Below are positions 44,065 through 53,528 of a stretch of 64,000 nucleotides of DNA, one piece after another. Source of the stretch: Lactobacillus sp. ESL0677 (GTDB taxonomy: Bacteria; Bacillota; Bacilli; Lactobacillales; Lactobacillaceae); assembly GCF_029392875.1 (NCBI RefSeq), contig NZ_CP113946.1, positions 1,364,001-1,428,000 on the forward strand, read 5' to 3'. The notes below the pieces were generated by a model. That model searched no databases. It was not told where the DNA came from and saw only the letters and a list, made by a program, of their open reading frames with translations. The translations under genes were made by a program, and so were the position numbers. Each line of letters starts with the position of its first letter. The stretch's first letter is position 1.

Positions 44065-45042
44065 TTATTCTAACTTGTGCGACTTACTTAATGGCTCATC
44101 AACCTTAGGACGGTAAAATTTCCGTCCACCTTGGCTCATAATATTGTCAGTAAAATTGCCGGGCCGCGTATGTTGTAAGGCATTGGTAATGGCATAAACT
44201 GCCGCATCCATGTCATCAATACGGTGCAGTAATTCTGCTTCAAGCAGGGCCGGCAACTTTGGCGAGCCATACTCAAACTTACCGTGGTGCGACAATACCA
44301 TGTGCCGCAATAATAATAAGTCTTCTGACTCAGTGTCAATCTTCATATCTTGTGCGGCCATCATAATTTGTTCATCAATCAATACCAAGTGACCAATAAG
44401 GTTACCTTCTGTTGTGTATTGCGTAGCTGCAGGGCCAGTTAATTCCAAGACTTTACCCATATCATGCAAAATGCAGCCAGCGTATAATAGCGACCGATTA
44501 ACCTGCTGGTAATTATCCGCAATTCCCTTTGCATCCCGCAGCATCGACACCGTGTGAAAGGCTAAGCCGCCGCGCACAGCATGATGGTTACTCTTACCTG
44601 CAGGATAATCAAAGAAACGCTGATCCCACTTTTTCAATAAATAACGCACTATACGGTTCCATGTTGGATTTAAGATTTCAAACACATATTGGTTGATCTC
44701 TTCCTTCATGTCCGCAATCTTTTCGGGAGCCGACTTGATAAATTCTTTCAAATCATAGCCCTCCTCTGGTCCAACCACTCGTAAACTGTAAATCTTAATC
44801 TGCGGCTGATCTTGATATTCTTCGCGTCTACCATTGAGCTCAACAAGTGTGCCAGCACTAAAGGTTGCTGCATCCTGATTATTGGCATCCCAAAAATTAC
44901 CACGAATTTCACCAGAGCTATCGCCAAAAGACATTGCTAAATATAACTTGCCCTTTTTGGTGTGGCGCAACTGGGAATTTTTAATTAAAACTACTAACTC
45001 TAATTCTTCACCATCATTGTAATCCAATAGGCGTCTAAACAT
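44065..45042 (-). CDS. yhaM: 3'-5' exoribonuclease YhaM
   Basis: 325 residues. The N-terminal OB-fold (LVVLIKNSQLRHTKKGKLYLAMSFGD) is followed by an HD nuclease domain with HHAVRGGLAFHTVSMLRDA, CILHDMGKVLELTG and HHGKFEYGSPKLPALLEA. Acts on RNA, with weak single-strand DNA activity, from the 3' end. It overlaps yhaN by 8 bases. Confidence 0.95.
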   Translation of the reverse strand: MFRRLLDYNDGEELELVVLIKNSQLRHTKKGKLYLAMSFGDSSGEIRGNFWDANNQDAATFSAGTLVELNGRREEYQDQPQIKIYSLRVVGPEEGYDLKEFIKSAPEKIADMKEEINQYVFEILNPTWNRIVRYLLKKWDQRFFDYPAGKSNHHAVRGGLAFHTVSMLRDAKGIADNYQQVNRSLLYAGCILHDMGKVLELTGPAATQYTTEGNLIGHLVLIDEQIMMAAQDMKIDTESEDLLLLRHMVLSHHGKFEYGSPKLPALLEAELLHRIDDMDAAVYAITNALQHTRPGNFTDNIMSQGGRKFYRPKVDEPLSKSHKLE

Positions 45043-47533
45043 TTTCAGTTCCTTTCGTAAAAGTCAGCGGTTGCAGCTTTAATTGCTTAACTAATTTCGT
45101 TTGTGCCGTAAAAATCAAAACTTGTGTAGTTTGTGCAATTTGCTTTAAAAGCTGTTCAATTTGGCCCGTTCTTTGATCGTCAAAATTAACAAATGAATCA
45201 TCAATTAGGATTGGCAAATTAATTTGGTCCTTAACCTGCTGAACAAAAGCCAGCTTTAAGGCAAAGTAAAGTTGTTCCTGCGTACCGCGCGAGAGGTATT
45301 TCACCTTGATAGTCTTACCATCAGCTCGTGTGACAGATAATTTTTTATCAATTTTAATATCATTATACCGGTTATTTGTTAACAGTCGCAAATATTCTTT
45401 TGCATCGGTTAACATTTTGGGAAAACGTTCATTGGAAGCAAGGTCTAACGCACGACTAATCCACTTACTGGCAAACAAATTAGCTAAATATTCAGCGCTT
45501 TGATTGCGAAATAGCGTTTGTGTGTTGGCCAGTTCTTGTTTAGCCGTAAAGACAGCCGTCGAGCTAGCGAGATTAGCCATCTTAACGTTGGTTTCGGCAA
45601 CCTGACCTTGAAGTTCATGATTTTGTTCTTCAGCCGCAGCGATTTTTTGTCGCAAAACATTTTCCTTTGCCTGTACCTTAGGCGCATCTTGTAAAAATTG
45701 GGCTAACTGTGATAAATCATTTTGCAAATTAGCCGTCAAAGCTGCAATCTGAGTTTTAATTGTTTCTTGTTGCTGCTTAAAAATTTGGAGCTGATCATAA
45801 TCAGCTAAGGTTTTAACACCAGCTTCGGCTAACGCGGCTTTCAATTTTAATTGTACTCGCTGCAACTCGGCATTATTTTCTGCCAAGCTACTTTCCACTG
45901 TTGCCTTAACTTCTGCTTGATGCTGCTTTTGCTTTTCTTGTTCAGCCAGTGAATCAAGTGCAGTAATCACACCTGCAAAATCTGTTGGTACATTGTGGTT
46001 TAAGACCATACTCAATTCGCGTGCTAATTGGTCAACTCGCTCTTGCAAATCAGCTAGCTGCTCGCGATTGGTCTGCTCATTTTGCTTCTGCAATTGATAT
46101 TGTCGCCACTGATTGAGCAAATTAGACAAGTCCAAGGTTTCCGGATTAAGGTGATACTTTTGGCTAAAAGCAGTTTGCATTTGCTTAATTTTAACTTGCT
46201 TTGCACGCACGGCTGCTTGCCTATTCTCCTGCATTTTTTGCTGCTTAATAGCCCACCCAGCACCAATAATTCCGCAAACTAATAGAAGACCGCCGACAAT
46301 TTGCGGACCAGTCATTAGTAAAATCACACCAATGAGTGCCAAAATACCAGTTACTACCAGCCAAATTCGATTATTAGAATTATCACTTTGAACTGCCGGC
46401 TGCTTAGATGGTAATTCTCGATAATCTTGCTGCAACTTAATAATTGCCTCTTGATTAAGCCCAATAATCTGGCGTAAATCTGGCGTTAGCGCCAATAATT
46501 GTTGCTCAGCCTGCGTAATCTGTTGCGCCTTTTGCACACATGAAGAATACTCTGCTTTCCATTGCAATAATTCTGGCTTTTTCTGAACCAATTTGGCTGC
46601 TCTAGCATTTTCAGCAATATCAGTAAACTGCGTTAGTCGCTTTCTTAAGCCCGCAATCGTCTGTTGTAAGTTCTGTTGCTGGACAGCAAATTTTTGTGCA
46701 AGTTGATACTGCTCTGGATCAAACTTAACCTCTTTTAACTGCTGCTTCAACTCCTGCAGTTTTTGATAATTCGGCAGCTGCTTACGCAACTGCTTAATCT
46801 GATTCAGTTCACTTTGCAACTTGTGTAATTCCGCTTCACTATTTTTTTGCGAATTTTTCTGCTCAAGTGCGCTAGACTCTAAGACCTGATAATCAGTAAA
46901 TTCACCCTCGGTTTCATCTAACTGTGCTCTTTGCTCCTGCATCTTCGACAGCAGCTTATTTACTGGCGGAAGTGATCCTCGACTCTTAAATAATTTATCC
47001 GCAGCTTTGGCAAACTTGTCCCGCAAATCAATGAGTTGGTCGCTATTGGCAGCACCCAAATAATAAATCCGCTCCAAGAGATCTGTCTGGCTAATGTCAA
47101 TTACTTTAGCCAACATATCTTGATTAAAAATAAAACTTGCAGCATAAAAATCACCGTCAATATTTTTAATTTGGTCAAAAAAGACACTTTCAGGAACAAC
47201 TTGCCCGTCACATTTAACGGTCAATGTTCCCAATTTTGATCCCTTACCGCTGGCATACAACCGTTCTAGTTCAAACTGCTGCCCATTTTCCGCAGTAAAA
47301 AATAGCGAGCCACCCATTGGACTGACACGTGCCAACGGTTTGTAATCTTCAAAAAAGTCGCTAGTGCGTTTGCCCAAATGAAAGCCAAACAAGACTTGTT
47401 TAATAAAGGCCACAACCGTGCTCTTGCCCGCTTCATTAGCACCAAAAAAAACATTCAGATTTTCAGCTGCTAAATCAAAGGTAAAATTTGAAAACTGGCC
47501 AAAATTAATAATTTTTATCTTAATCAGTTTCAT
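45035..47533 (-). CDS. yhaN: SbcC/Rad50-like AAA ATPase YhaN
   Basis: An 832-residue SMC-like protein. Walker A is VFFGANEAGKSTVVAFIKQ at residue ~30. Two long Gln-rich coiled-coil arms flank a short hydrophobic segment (WLVVTGILALIGVILLMTG, then GGLLLVCGIIGAGWA, around residues 390-430), a possible membrane hairpin. The C-terminal ATPase half has YLSRGTQEQLYFALKLAFV and PILIDDSFVNFDDQRTGQ. It works with the nuclease YhaO, like Rad50 with Mre11, probably in DNA repair or end processing. It overlaps yhaO by 14 bases. Confidence 0.9.
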   Translation of the reverse strand: MKLIKIKIINFGQFSNFTFDLAAENLNVFFGANEAGKSTVVAFIKQVLFGFHLGKRTSDFFEDYKPLARVSPMGGSLFFTAENGQQFELERLYASGKGSKLGTLTVKCDGQVVPESVFFDQIKNIDGDFYAASFIFNQDMLAKVIDISQTDLLERIYYLGAANSDQLIDLRDKFAKAADKLFKSRGSLPPVNKLLSKMQEQRAQLDETEGEFTDYQVLESSALEQKNSQKNSEAELHKLQSELNQIKQLRKQLPNYQKLQELKQQLKEVKFDPEQYQLAQKFAVQQQNLQQTIAGLRKRLTQFTDIAENARAAKLVQKKPELLQWKAEYSSCVQKAQQITQAEQQLLALTPDLRQIIGLNQEAIIKLQQDYRELPSKQPAVQSDNSNNRIWLVVTGILALIGVILLMTGPQIVGGLLLVCGIIGAGWAIKQQKMQENRQAAVRAKQVKIKQMQTAFSQKYHLNPETLDLSNLLNQWRQYQLQKQNEQTNREQLADLQERVDQLARELSMVLNHNVPTDFAGVITALDSLAEQEKQKQHQAEVKATVESSLAENNAELQRVQLKLKAALAEAGVKTLADYDQLQIFKQQQETIKTQIAALTANLQNDLSQLAQFLQDAPKVQAKENVLRQKIAAAEEQNHELQGQVAETNVKMANLASSTAVFTAKQELANTQTLFRNQSAEYLANLFASKWISRALDLASNERFPKMLTDAKEYLRLLTNNRYNDIKIDKKLSVTRADGKTIKVKYLSRGTQEQLYFALKLAFVQQVKDQINLPILIDDSFVNFDDQRTGQIEQLLKQIAQTTQVLIFTAQTKLVKQLKLQPLTFTKGTENV

Positions 47534-48731
47534 CGTTAATCCCCTTTAAATTATTGTTCAGCTTAACTGCAGCTAAATCCTTAACCTCTTGTAAAAATTG
47601 CGGATCTTGTGCAAGTATTGCAGCTAATTCATCCTTTTTAATCCAATCTTGACTTAACTTAGCAAATGTTTCTGGCTCAAACAGCTCCTCCTCGGCTTGC
47701 GTGAAATAAGCTTGGTCATTGGCAGCAATTTCTAAGCGACTATTAGTAGTGAAACGCACATCTACTAATTGCGACTCAAAAGCCAATTTTCGCGAAATTC
47801 CCTGCCAATAATTAGTATCCTGCACCAGTTCCCGCTCTTGATCGTTCAAATATTCGGCGCCAATAATTTGCAAGCTATAATAAGTCGTTGCTTCTGGTTT
47901 AAGGCTTGCCAAAATATGCATTTGTAAATCATTAGGCGTAATTTCAGCAGTTAAAGTCAGTGTTGCTTTTGCCCAACCAATTGGACTAGTTGGCATGAAT
48001 TTAATTTGCGTCTTCTTGGTCTGCTCGTTAATTATTCCCAGATAACAGCCCTTAACGCCCAACTCGTTAATGTGGCGGCCCTGAATATTACCGGGGTAAA
48101 CAATTAGCGGTGTTTCTGACAAAATTTGCCGCAAGTGAATATGGCCAAGAGCAAAATAATCATAATTTAGATTTTTTAATTCGCTTAAATTAAACGGTGC
48201 ATAAACATTTTGACTGGCTTGCCCCGCCTTTTCTTGGGCGTGCATCATCCCAAAGGTATAGTGCGCAGTTTTAGCAGGAAAGTGCGGCACGAGGTCAGAA
48301 GTAATGTGATTGTTAAGATAAGAAAAACCGCTAACGTCGTAGTCAAAGCCGCTTCTAGTTTGGCAAGACACAGTTTCAACCTGCTCACCATCGCCCAACA
48401 ATTTGAAGTACGGACTAGCTGCCACTAATAAATCTGCTGCCTGCATGTGATCATGATTACCAAAAATCATTACTACCTGAATTTGAGCATCTGTTAGGCG
48501 CTTAATTTGGTCAGCCAAAAACAACTGACTGCGGGGATTAGGCCGGCTGCTATCAAAAGTATCGCCAGCAATTAATACTAGATCAACCTGTTCTGCTAAG
48601 GCGAAATCAACAATCTTACTTAAAGACTGATTGGGTGCTTGTTGAATTTGAGAAAATCGCTTAGATGGCAAAAAAGATAGCCCCAAAAATGGACTATCTA
48701 AATGTGCATCCGCAAAGTGGATAAATTTCAT
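47520..48731 (-). CDS. yhaO: Mre11/SbcD-like DNA repair nuclease YhaO
   Basis: A 403-residue calcineurin-like phosphoesterase. Metal sites are FIHFADAHLDSPF, LVLIAGDTFDSSRPN, MIFGNHDHMQ, FGMMHAQE and FALGHIHLRQ. The C-terminal capping domain differs from SbcD. Partner of YhaN. It starts 8 bases after a YlbF-family gene. Confidence 0.93.
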   Translation of the reverse strand: MKFIHFADAHLDSPFLGLSFLPSKRFSQIQQAPNQSLSKIVDFALAEQVDLVLIAGDTFDSSRPNPRSQLFLADQIKRLTDAQIQVVMIFGNHDHMQAADLLVAASPYFKLLGDGEQVETVSCQTRSGFDYDVSGFSYLNNHITSDLVPHFPAKTAHYTFGMMHAQEKAGQASQNVYAPFNLSELKNLNYDYFALGHIHLRQILSETPLIVYPGNIQGRHINELGVKGCYLGIINEQTKKTQIKFMPTSPIGWAKATLTLTAEITPNDLQMHILASLKPEATTYYSLQIIGAEYLNDQERELVQDTNYWQGISRKLAFESQLVDVRFTTNSRLEIAANDQAYFTQAEEELFEPETFAKLSQDWIKKDELAAILAQDPQFLQEVKDLAAVKLNNNLKGINDETD

Positions 48732-48739
48732 AATTTTTT

Positions 48740-49090
48740 CTAGTTTCTAAGACCTTCATAAAGATCATTAATCGGCTTGGTAATTGCCTTTTGAACATCA
48801 TCAATTGTCTTATACAACCCTTGTTCTGCTTGCAAAAGTTTTAAAATTTGTGGATCCTTTTGTACTTTTTCATTCAATTGCTTATATTCGTCTTGAATAT
48901 CCTTGCCAATATCCTGACCTTGAGCTTGGGCTTGCATAATTTGCGCTTGCATCTTGTCCATTTCCTTAAACAAGGCTGAACTGTCAGCGTTCTTCTTAAC
49001 GCCGTCAATTGCTTCTTCTAAAGCCTTGTATTCGTCGATTTTCTCCAAGTCAGAAGCTAATTGATTAGCTGAGTCGTAGATGTTTACCAT
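48740..49090 (-). CDS. YlbF/YmcA family protein (YheA-like)
   Basis: A 116-residue all-helical protein: MVNIYDSANQLASDLEK, then helices with ALFKEMDKMQAQIMQAQAQG and LLQAEQGLYKTIDDVQKAI. Members of the family form RNase Y-associated complexes in Bacillus; the YheA subgroup is uncharacterised. AGGAGGA lies before the ATG. It is between the PBP gene and yhaO in one run. Confidence 0.88.
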   Translation of the reverse strand: MVNIYDSANQLASDLEKIDEYKALEEAIDGVKKNADSSALFKEMDKMQAQIMQAQAQGQDIGKDIQDEYKQLNEKVQKDPQILKLLQAEQGLYKTIDDVQKAITKPINDLYEGLRN

Positions 49091-49108
49091 ATAAAAAGTC
49101 CTCCTAAA

Positions 49109-51166
49109 TTAATGGCCAATTAGGCCCTTAACATCATTATACCATTCATTGAGCTTTTGACTCGCCGAACCAAAACCTTTTTCAATTTTATCGCCAAGAC
49201 CACTGGTCCAATCCGAGCCAGCACCATTTTGCTTAATAATTTGGTTAGGCGCCTTCTCAGTAAACTGATTTTGCGCGGTATACGGTAAAATGCCTTCCAT
49301 TTCGGCCTTATAAAGCCGCGTAATGCCAGTTTCCGAAACGCCATGCATGTAATGCTCCCTGTTGGTCTTATCAAAACCAACCCAAGTTGCTACAACAACA
49401 TCCGGCGTGTAGCCAACAATCCACTGATCCTTGGTACCAAAGCCATACGAGTTCGGTACTTCTGTTGAACCCGTCTTTCCGGCAACGCGGTAACCATTTG
49501 GTTGCGCCGAAGTTGCTGTCCCGCTACTGAAAACGCCTAGTAACATTGTCGTCATTTCTTTAGCAGTATTAGTTGAAATCACACGGTGAGTACCCGGATT
49601 GTGATTTTCAGCCAAGACATTGCCGCTGGCATCAGTTATCTTCGTAATAAAGTACGAGCTATTTGGCAGATTACCCTTATTGGCAAAGGCAGAATAAGCT
49701 CTAGCCATTTGCAAAGGTGACACACCACTGGACAAACCGCCAAGAGCCAAAGCTAAGTTTTGGTCGGACTTAGGCACCTTGAGGCCAAAGTTACTAGCCG
49801 ACTGTACACCCTTGGCAACACCAATTTTATCGAGTAGCCAGACTGCTGGTACATTCTTACTTTGCGCTACAGCTGTGTACATCGGAATTTTGTCAGAATA
49901 ACCATTATCAACATTATGCGGCTCATAGCCATTCTTGCCAAAGCGTTGCAGCTTATTTGAAAGTTGTGAGTCGTAGTGATAACCCTCTTGCAGTGCTGGC
50001 GCATACGTAACTAGCGGCTTAATCGACGACCCTGGCTGGCGCTTCATTTGCGTTGCCCGATTATAACCGCGAAAGACGTGCTTGCCGCGGCCACCAATAA
50101 CTGCCCGCACAGCACCAGTTGCCGGATCCATCACGACACTGGCCCCTTGAGTTTGGGCACCATCTGCCGCATTTTGTGGAAACAGCCAATCCTGATTAAA
50201 TTTATCCTGCAATTGCGCCTGATAATTTTGGTTCAATGTCGTATAAATTTTCAGGCCCTTGTTCATCACGTCTTCTTCTTTTAAGCCATAACGGTTAATC
50301 GCCTCATCAACCACCGCATCAAAAAAGTACGGATAACGGTAACCATCTTGATTATGGTAAGCATCGACCAGCATTAAGCCCTGTTTTTGGGCAGTCTTAG
50401 CTTCTGATTGAGAGAGCTTTTTATTTTCAACCATTAGCTTTAAAATTAAATTTCGCCGCGAAAGTGCATATGACATGTGGTCAATCGGATTATATTGGCT
50501 AGGATTACGTAAAATCCCAGCCAAAGTAGCACCCTCACTGGCAGTCAGCTGGCTAGCATCCTTGCCAAAGTACTTTTTACTAGCATCCTGCACGCCCCAA
50601 ACGCCATTGCCAAAATAGGCATTATTGAGATACATTGTTAAAATATCTTTTTTAGAATAAACGTGCGTAATCTCAATAGCAAAAAACAGTTCCTCTAATT
50701 TACGTGAAAATGTTTGCCGCTGCGTTAACAGCGCGTTCTTGGCAAGTTGCTGGGTAATAGTTGACCCACCACCAGAAATTTGCCCATGATGAATAACAAT
50801 GCCTAAACCAGCCCGAGCCATCCCCTTGATACTGAAGCCTGGGTTAGTCCAAAATGTCCGGTCTTCAGTCGAAATGACGGCATTCTTGACATTTGGCGAA
50901 ATTTTATTATATTCGACAAAGGAACCTTTTTGTGAATACAGCGACCCTGCCTTTTGACCTTTATAATCATAAATGGCAGTCGTTGTTGACAAAGAGGCCT
51001 TTAAATTAGATATATTCGAAGTTTTTACTTTAACGGTATAATACGTACAAACCAAAAGGATCACGCTAAGCAGGATTAAAATAATCCAGCGACCGATATA
51101 AAAACGGTTATCAAAGCGACGCCACGCCCCACTCAAACCGTTTTTCTTTGGTTCATTATTGTCCAT
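49109..51166 (-). CDS. Class A penicillin-binding protein (PBP1A/2A type)
   Basis: A 685-residue bifunctional peptidoglycan synthase. A cytoplasmic N-terminus is followed by one transmembrane helix (WIILILLSVILLVCTYYTV). The glycosyltransferase domain has AVISTEDRTFW, GGGSTITQQLAKNALL and RKLEELFFAIEI. The transpeptidase has active Ser in QPGSSIKPLVTY, SKN in AVAQSKNVPAVWL and KTG in VAGKTGSTEVP. Started at MDNNEPK with AAGGAGC upstream. The C-terminal tail (about 50 residues) carries no recognisable repeat. Confidence 0.95.
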   Translation of the reverse strand: MDNNEPKKNGLSGAWRRFDNRFYIGRWIILILLSVILLVCTYYTVKVKTSNISNLKASLSTTTAIYDYKGQKAGSLYSQKGSFVEYNKISPNVKNAVISTEDRTFWTNPGFSIKGMARAGLGIVIHHGQISGGGSTITQQLAKNALLTQRQTFSRKLEELFFAIEITHVYSKKDILTMYLNNAYFGNGVWGVQDASKKYFGKDASQLTASEGATLAGILRNPSQYNPIDHMSYALSRRNLILKLMVENKKLSQSEAKTAQKQGLMLVDAYHNQDGYRYPYFFDAVVDEAINRYGLKEEDVMNKGLKIYTTLNQNYQAQLQDKFNQDWLFPQNAADGAQTQGASVVMDPATGAVRAVIGGRGKHVFRGYNRATQMKRQPGSSIKPLVTYAPALQEGYHYDSQLSNKLQRFGKNGYEPHNVDNGYSDKIPMYTAVAQSKNVPAVWLLDKIGVAKGVQSASNFGLKVPKSDQNLALALGGLSSGVSPLQMARAYSAFANKGNLPNSSYFITKITDASGNVLAENHNPGTHRVISTNTAKEMTTMLLGVFSSGTATSAQPNGYRVAGKTGSTEVPNSYGFGTKDQWIVGYTPDVVVATWVGFDKTNREHYMHGVSETGITRLYKAEMEGILPYTAQNQFTEKAPNQIIKQNGAGSDWTSGLGDKIEKGFGSASQKLNEWYNDVKGLIGH

Positions 51167-51252
51167 AAATTCTGCTCCTTTTAGAAACACCTAAAATTGT
51201 ATCATATTAGAAGAGGATTAGTTTTATTTACAAAAAGACTTAATAAATATTT

Positions 51253-52110
51253 ATGAGCTATTATTTTACACTTAATTATCCCAAAAATCTCAAACCATGT
51301 TCTGTTGGTGACTTGTTACGCCAGCTGTTAGTGCCGCGCAAGTGGCGTCATTTCTTACGAATTGAGCAAAAAATCCGCGTCAATGGACATTATCGGTATT
51401 TTAACCAATTGGTTTACCCAAATGACAAAATCGAATTAGAATTGGACTGCGTTGAATCTGAGCAAGGTGCTTATCCAGCTAGTGGCAATCTGCCCGACGT
51501 TATTTATGAAGATCGTGATGTGCTTGTGATTAATAAGCCTGCTGGGCAAAAGACACACCCTAACTTAGCCGAAACCGATACGGCACTAAATGACTGCGCT
51601 ACTTATTTAGGCTTCAGTCCCTTTGTGGTTCACCGCCTAGATATGTTAACCAGCGGCTTATTGCTAGTTGCCAAAAATCCGGCGGTTGTGCCGATTCTTA
51701 ACCGCGAATTGACTACTAAAATTTTTCATCGTGAGTATATGGCGGTCGTTAATCACCCAGAGAAATTGCAAGCAAGTGATACAATTACTCTACCTATCGG
51801 TCATAACCCCAATGACCAACGCAAGAGAATGGTCCGTGCAGATGGTCTGACCTCAATTACCCATTATCAAGTTTTAAGCCAAACATCTGACACAGCACTA
51901 ATTAAATTGCAGCTTGAAACCGGCCGAACACACCAACTTCGTGTTCACCTAGCTGCCATTGGCTGCCCAATTGTTGGTGATCCACTCTATAATCCGGAAT
52001 GCAGACCAGATGAATTTTTACACTTAACTGCCTACCAGATGTCGTTCACTAAGCCGTTTGCCTTTGATCAAGTTCAGGTTAAACTGCCGCAAGAAAAGCT
52101 AAAATTTTAA
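51253..52110 (+). CDS. RluA-family pseudouridine synthase
   Basis: 285 residues. An S4-like N-terminal part (LLRQLLVPRKWRHFLRIEQKIRVNG) leads to the catalytic motif VHRLDMLTSGLLLVAKN (Asp nucleophile in HRLD) and the ETGRTHQLRVHLAAIGCPIVGDPLY block. Acts on rRNA or tRNA; the exact uridine cannot be assigned. It stands alone on the plus strand and ends at a terminator. Confidence 0.93.
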   Translation: MSYYFTLNYPKNLKPCSVGDLLRQLLVPRKWRHFLRIEQKIRVNGHYRYFNQLVYPNDKIELELDCVESEQGAYPASGNLPDVIYEDRDVLVINKPAGQKTHPNLAETDTALNDCATYLGFSPFVVHRLDMLTSGLLLVAKNPAVVPILNRELTTKIFHREYMAVVNHPEKLQASDTITLPIGHNPNDQRKRMVRADGLTSITHYQVLSQTSDTALIKLQLETGRTHQLRVHLAAIGCPIVGDPLYNPECRPDEFLHLTAYQMSFTKPFAFDQVQVKLPQEKLKF

Positions 52111-52121
52111 GATGCGCAAAC

Positions 52122-52160
52122 TAAAAAGACTTCTTTTCCATTTTGGAAAAGAAGTTTTTT
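52122..52160. terminator. Bidirectional terminator after the pseudouridine synthase gene
   Basis: AAAAAGACTTCTTTTCC / GGAAAAGAAGTTTTTTT around a 5-base loop, between converging genes (the MerR stop overlaps its end). Confidence 0.88.
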
Positions 52161-52915
52161 TATGATAAAAATGATCGGCAAATTTTTACTAACAAGTTAG
52201 TCGCACCTACCCCAGCCCGCTTATCATAATATGCACTAAAGCGGCTGTCACATTGATAGAGCTGAATAATTCCCAAGTGAATTTTAGTCGAATATTGCGG
52301 CAATAATTGTTTAAGCCAAGACTGGTGTTCTGTAAAAATATCTTGTTTCAGTTCTGCTTCTTTTTCTGGATTAAGCAGCACAGTATGTAAGTTTTGGATT
52401 AATTTTGTTTCATTATTAACTAGACCGCGATATGAACTCTCTGAAATTTTGGTGAATTTTTCTTGAGCTGCTTCATAAGTAGCCTCACCATATTTTTGCC
52501 TAAGCTCGTCACCATAATTTGCTTCATTTTCTTGCAATAATGTTTCTTTCAGTCCGGCAAATTTTTCTATATCTGTCATTGTAATTTCTCCTTTTCTTGC
52601 CTGAATAGTTTGTTTAACATTATTGATTACTTGCTCCAGTTCTTGCTTTTGCTTATTCAGCATTTTCATTTGTAAATCTAGCGCTGCATCAAGATTAAAT
52701 TCTGGATTTTGTAAAATATCCTTAATGACGCTTAATTTGAAGCCCATCTTTTTGAAAATAAGGATTTGCTGTAAAGTAGTCACATCATTTTCCCGATATA
52801 CGCGATAATTTGATGAAGCATCCCGCTCAGGCTTAATCAGTCCAAGTTGCTCATAATAGCGCAAGGTGCGTGCAGATAAACCCGTTAGTGCCTGAATTTT
52901 TTTGCTAGTAATCAA
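52160..52915 (-). CDS. MerR-family regulator with TipAS-like effector domain
   Basis: A 251-residue regulator. The MerR helix-turn-helix is IQALTGLSARTLRYYEQLGLI with the wing NYRVYRENDVTTLQQI, then a dimerisation helix (LDLQMKMLNKQKQELEQVI). A C-terminal TipAS-like drug-binding domain covers about 120-251. Such proteins (TipA, Mta, SkgA) twist a 19-bp-spaced promoter when they bind a compound. Its own promoter has just that spacing. The adjacent phosphatase and MFS genes may belong to the same response, which is inference. Confidence 0.92.
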   Translation of the reverse strand: MITSKKIQALTGLSARTLRYYEQLGLIKPERDASSNYRVYRENDVTTLQQILIFKKMGFKLSVIKDILQNPEFNLDAALDLQMKMLNKQKQELEQVINNVKQTIQARKGEITMTDIEKFAGLKETLLQENEANYGDELRQKYGEATYEAAQEKFTKISESSYRGLVNNETKLIQNLHTVLLNPEKEAELKQDIFTEHQSWLKQLLPQYSTKIHLGIIQLYQCDSRFSAYYDKRAGVGATNLLVKICRSFLS

Positions 52916-52936
52916 TATTGGTACCTCCTATTCACA

Positions 52937-52967
52937 ACTATAGAGGTTGACGCAAGGTCAGGGTCAA
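52937..52967 (-). promoter_or_regulatory. MerR-type promoter with 19-base spacer and dyad
   Basis: Minus strand TTGACC (52962-52967), 19-base spacer, TATAGT (52937-52942). An inverted TTGAC/GTCAA pair (52963-52967 and 52947-52951) lies within it. A long spacer with a dyad is the signature of promoters activated by MerR proteins, so the regulator gene is likely autoregulated. Confidence 0.78.
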
Positions 52968-52981
52968 GAGAATTATCGTAA

Positions 52982-53527
52982 TTAAATAAAATCTGCTGCA
53001 ATCAGATGCGTCTTTGTCATTTTCAAGCACAAAATCGCCGCATACGGTAAATTTTGCCAAACACTGAATCCTTGGCCGTGATGTAAATAATCATAGACCA
53101 AACTCATTACTGTTCCGTGAGTACCAATTGCAACAGTACCTGATTCAGGTATTTTCTTTAAAAAATCAAGATACCTTGTCTGCGCTTCTACTAAAGATTC
53201 ACCGCCTTTTGCAGTATAAGTAAAATCCTGCCACTGCCTTTGAATGTATTCACGAAAAGCTTTTGCATTACTAAACCACTCTGGCATTCTGCGCTCAATA
53301 AGTAAATTGCTGGTTTGAATTACCAGATTTTGTTGCCGCGATAGCGGTGTTACTATTGCCACAGCTCTAGCAAACGGACTTGAATAAATGGCAGTCAAAG
53401 TTACGTTTTTAAATTTAGAAGCAACTTCTGTTGCTTGCTGCTGTCCCAGCTTGGTTAACGGTCTTGTCCAATCATCATGCACGCGCGTGTCAGGTTCACC
53501 ATGCCTGATTAAATAAATTGTGGTCAT
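52982..53527 (-). CDS. Histidine phosphatase family protein
   Basis: A 181-residue phosphoglycerate-mutase-like phosphatase with the catalytic MTTIYLIRHGEPD (RHG), ATEVASKFKNVTLTAIYSSPFARAV in two pieces (second Arg), and GTHGTVMSLVY (second His). The substrate is unknown. It starts one base after the MFS stop codon, so the two are co-transcribed and probably translationally coupled. Confidence 0.9.
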   Translation of the reverse strand: MTTIYLIRHGEPDTRVHDDWTRPLTKLGQQQATEVASKFKNVTLTAIYSSPFARAVAIVTPLSRQQNLVIQTSNLLIERRMPEWFSNAKAFREYIQRQWQDFTYTAKGGESLVEAQTRYLDFLKKIPESGTVAIGTHGTVMSLVYDYLHHGQGFSVWQNLPYAAILCLKMTKTHLIAADFI

Positions 53528-53528
53528 T

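Noticed and set aside
45035..48731. yhaN/yhaO as a novel defence pair
   Set aside because: The SMC-like ATPase and Mre11-like nuclease are a conserved housekeeping set with yhaM in many Firmicutes, so a defence label is not warranted from this context.
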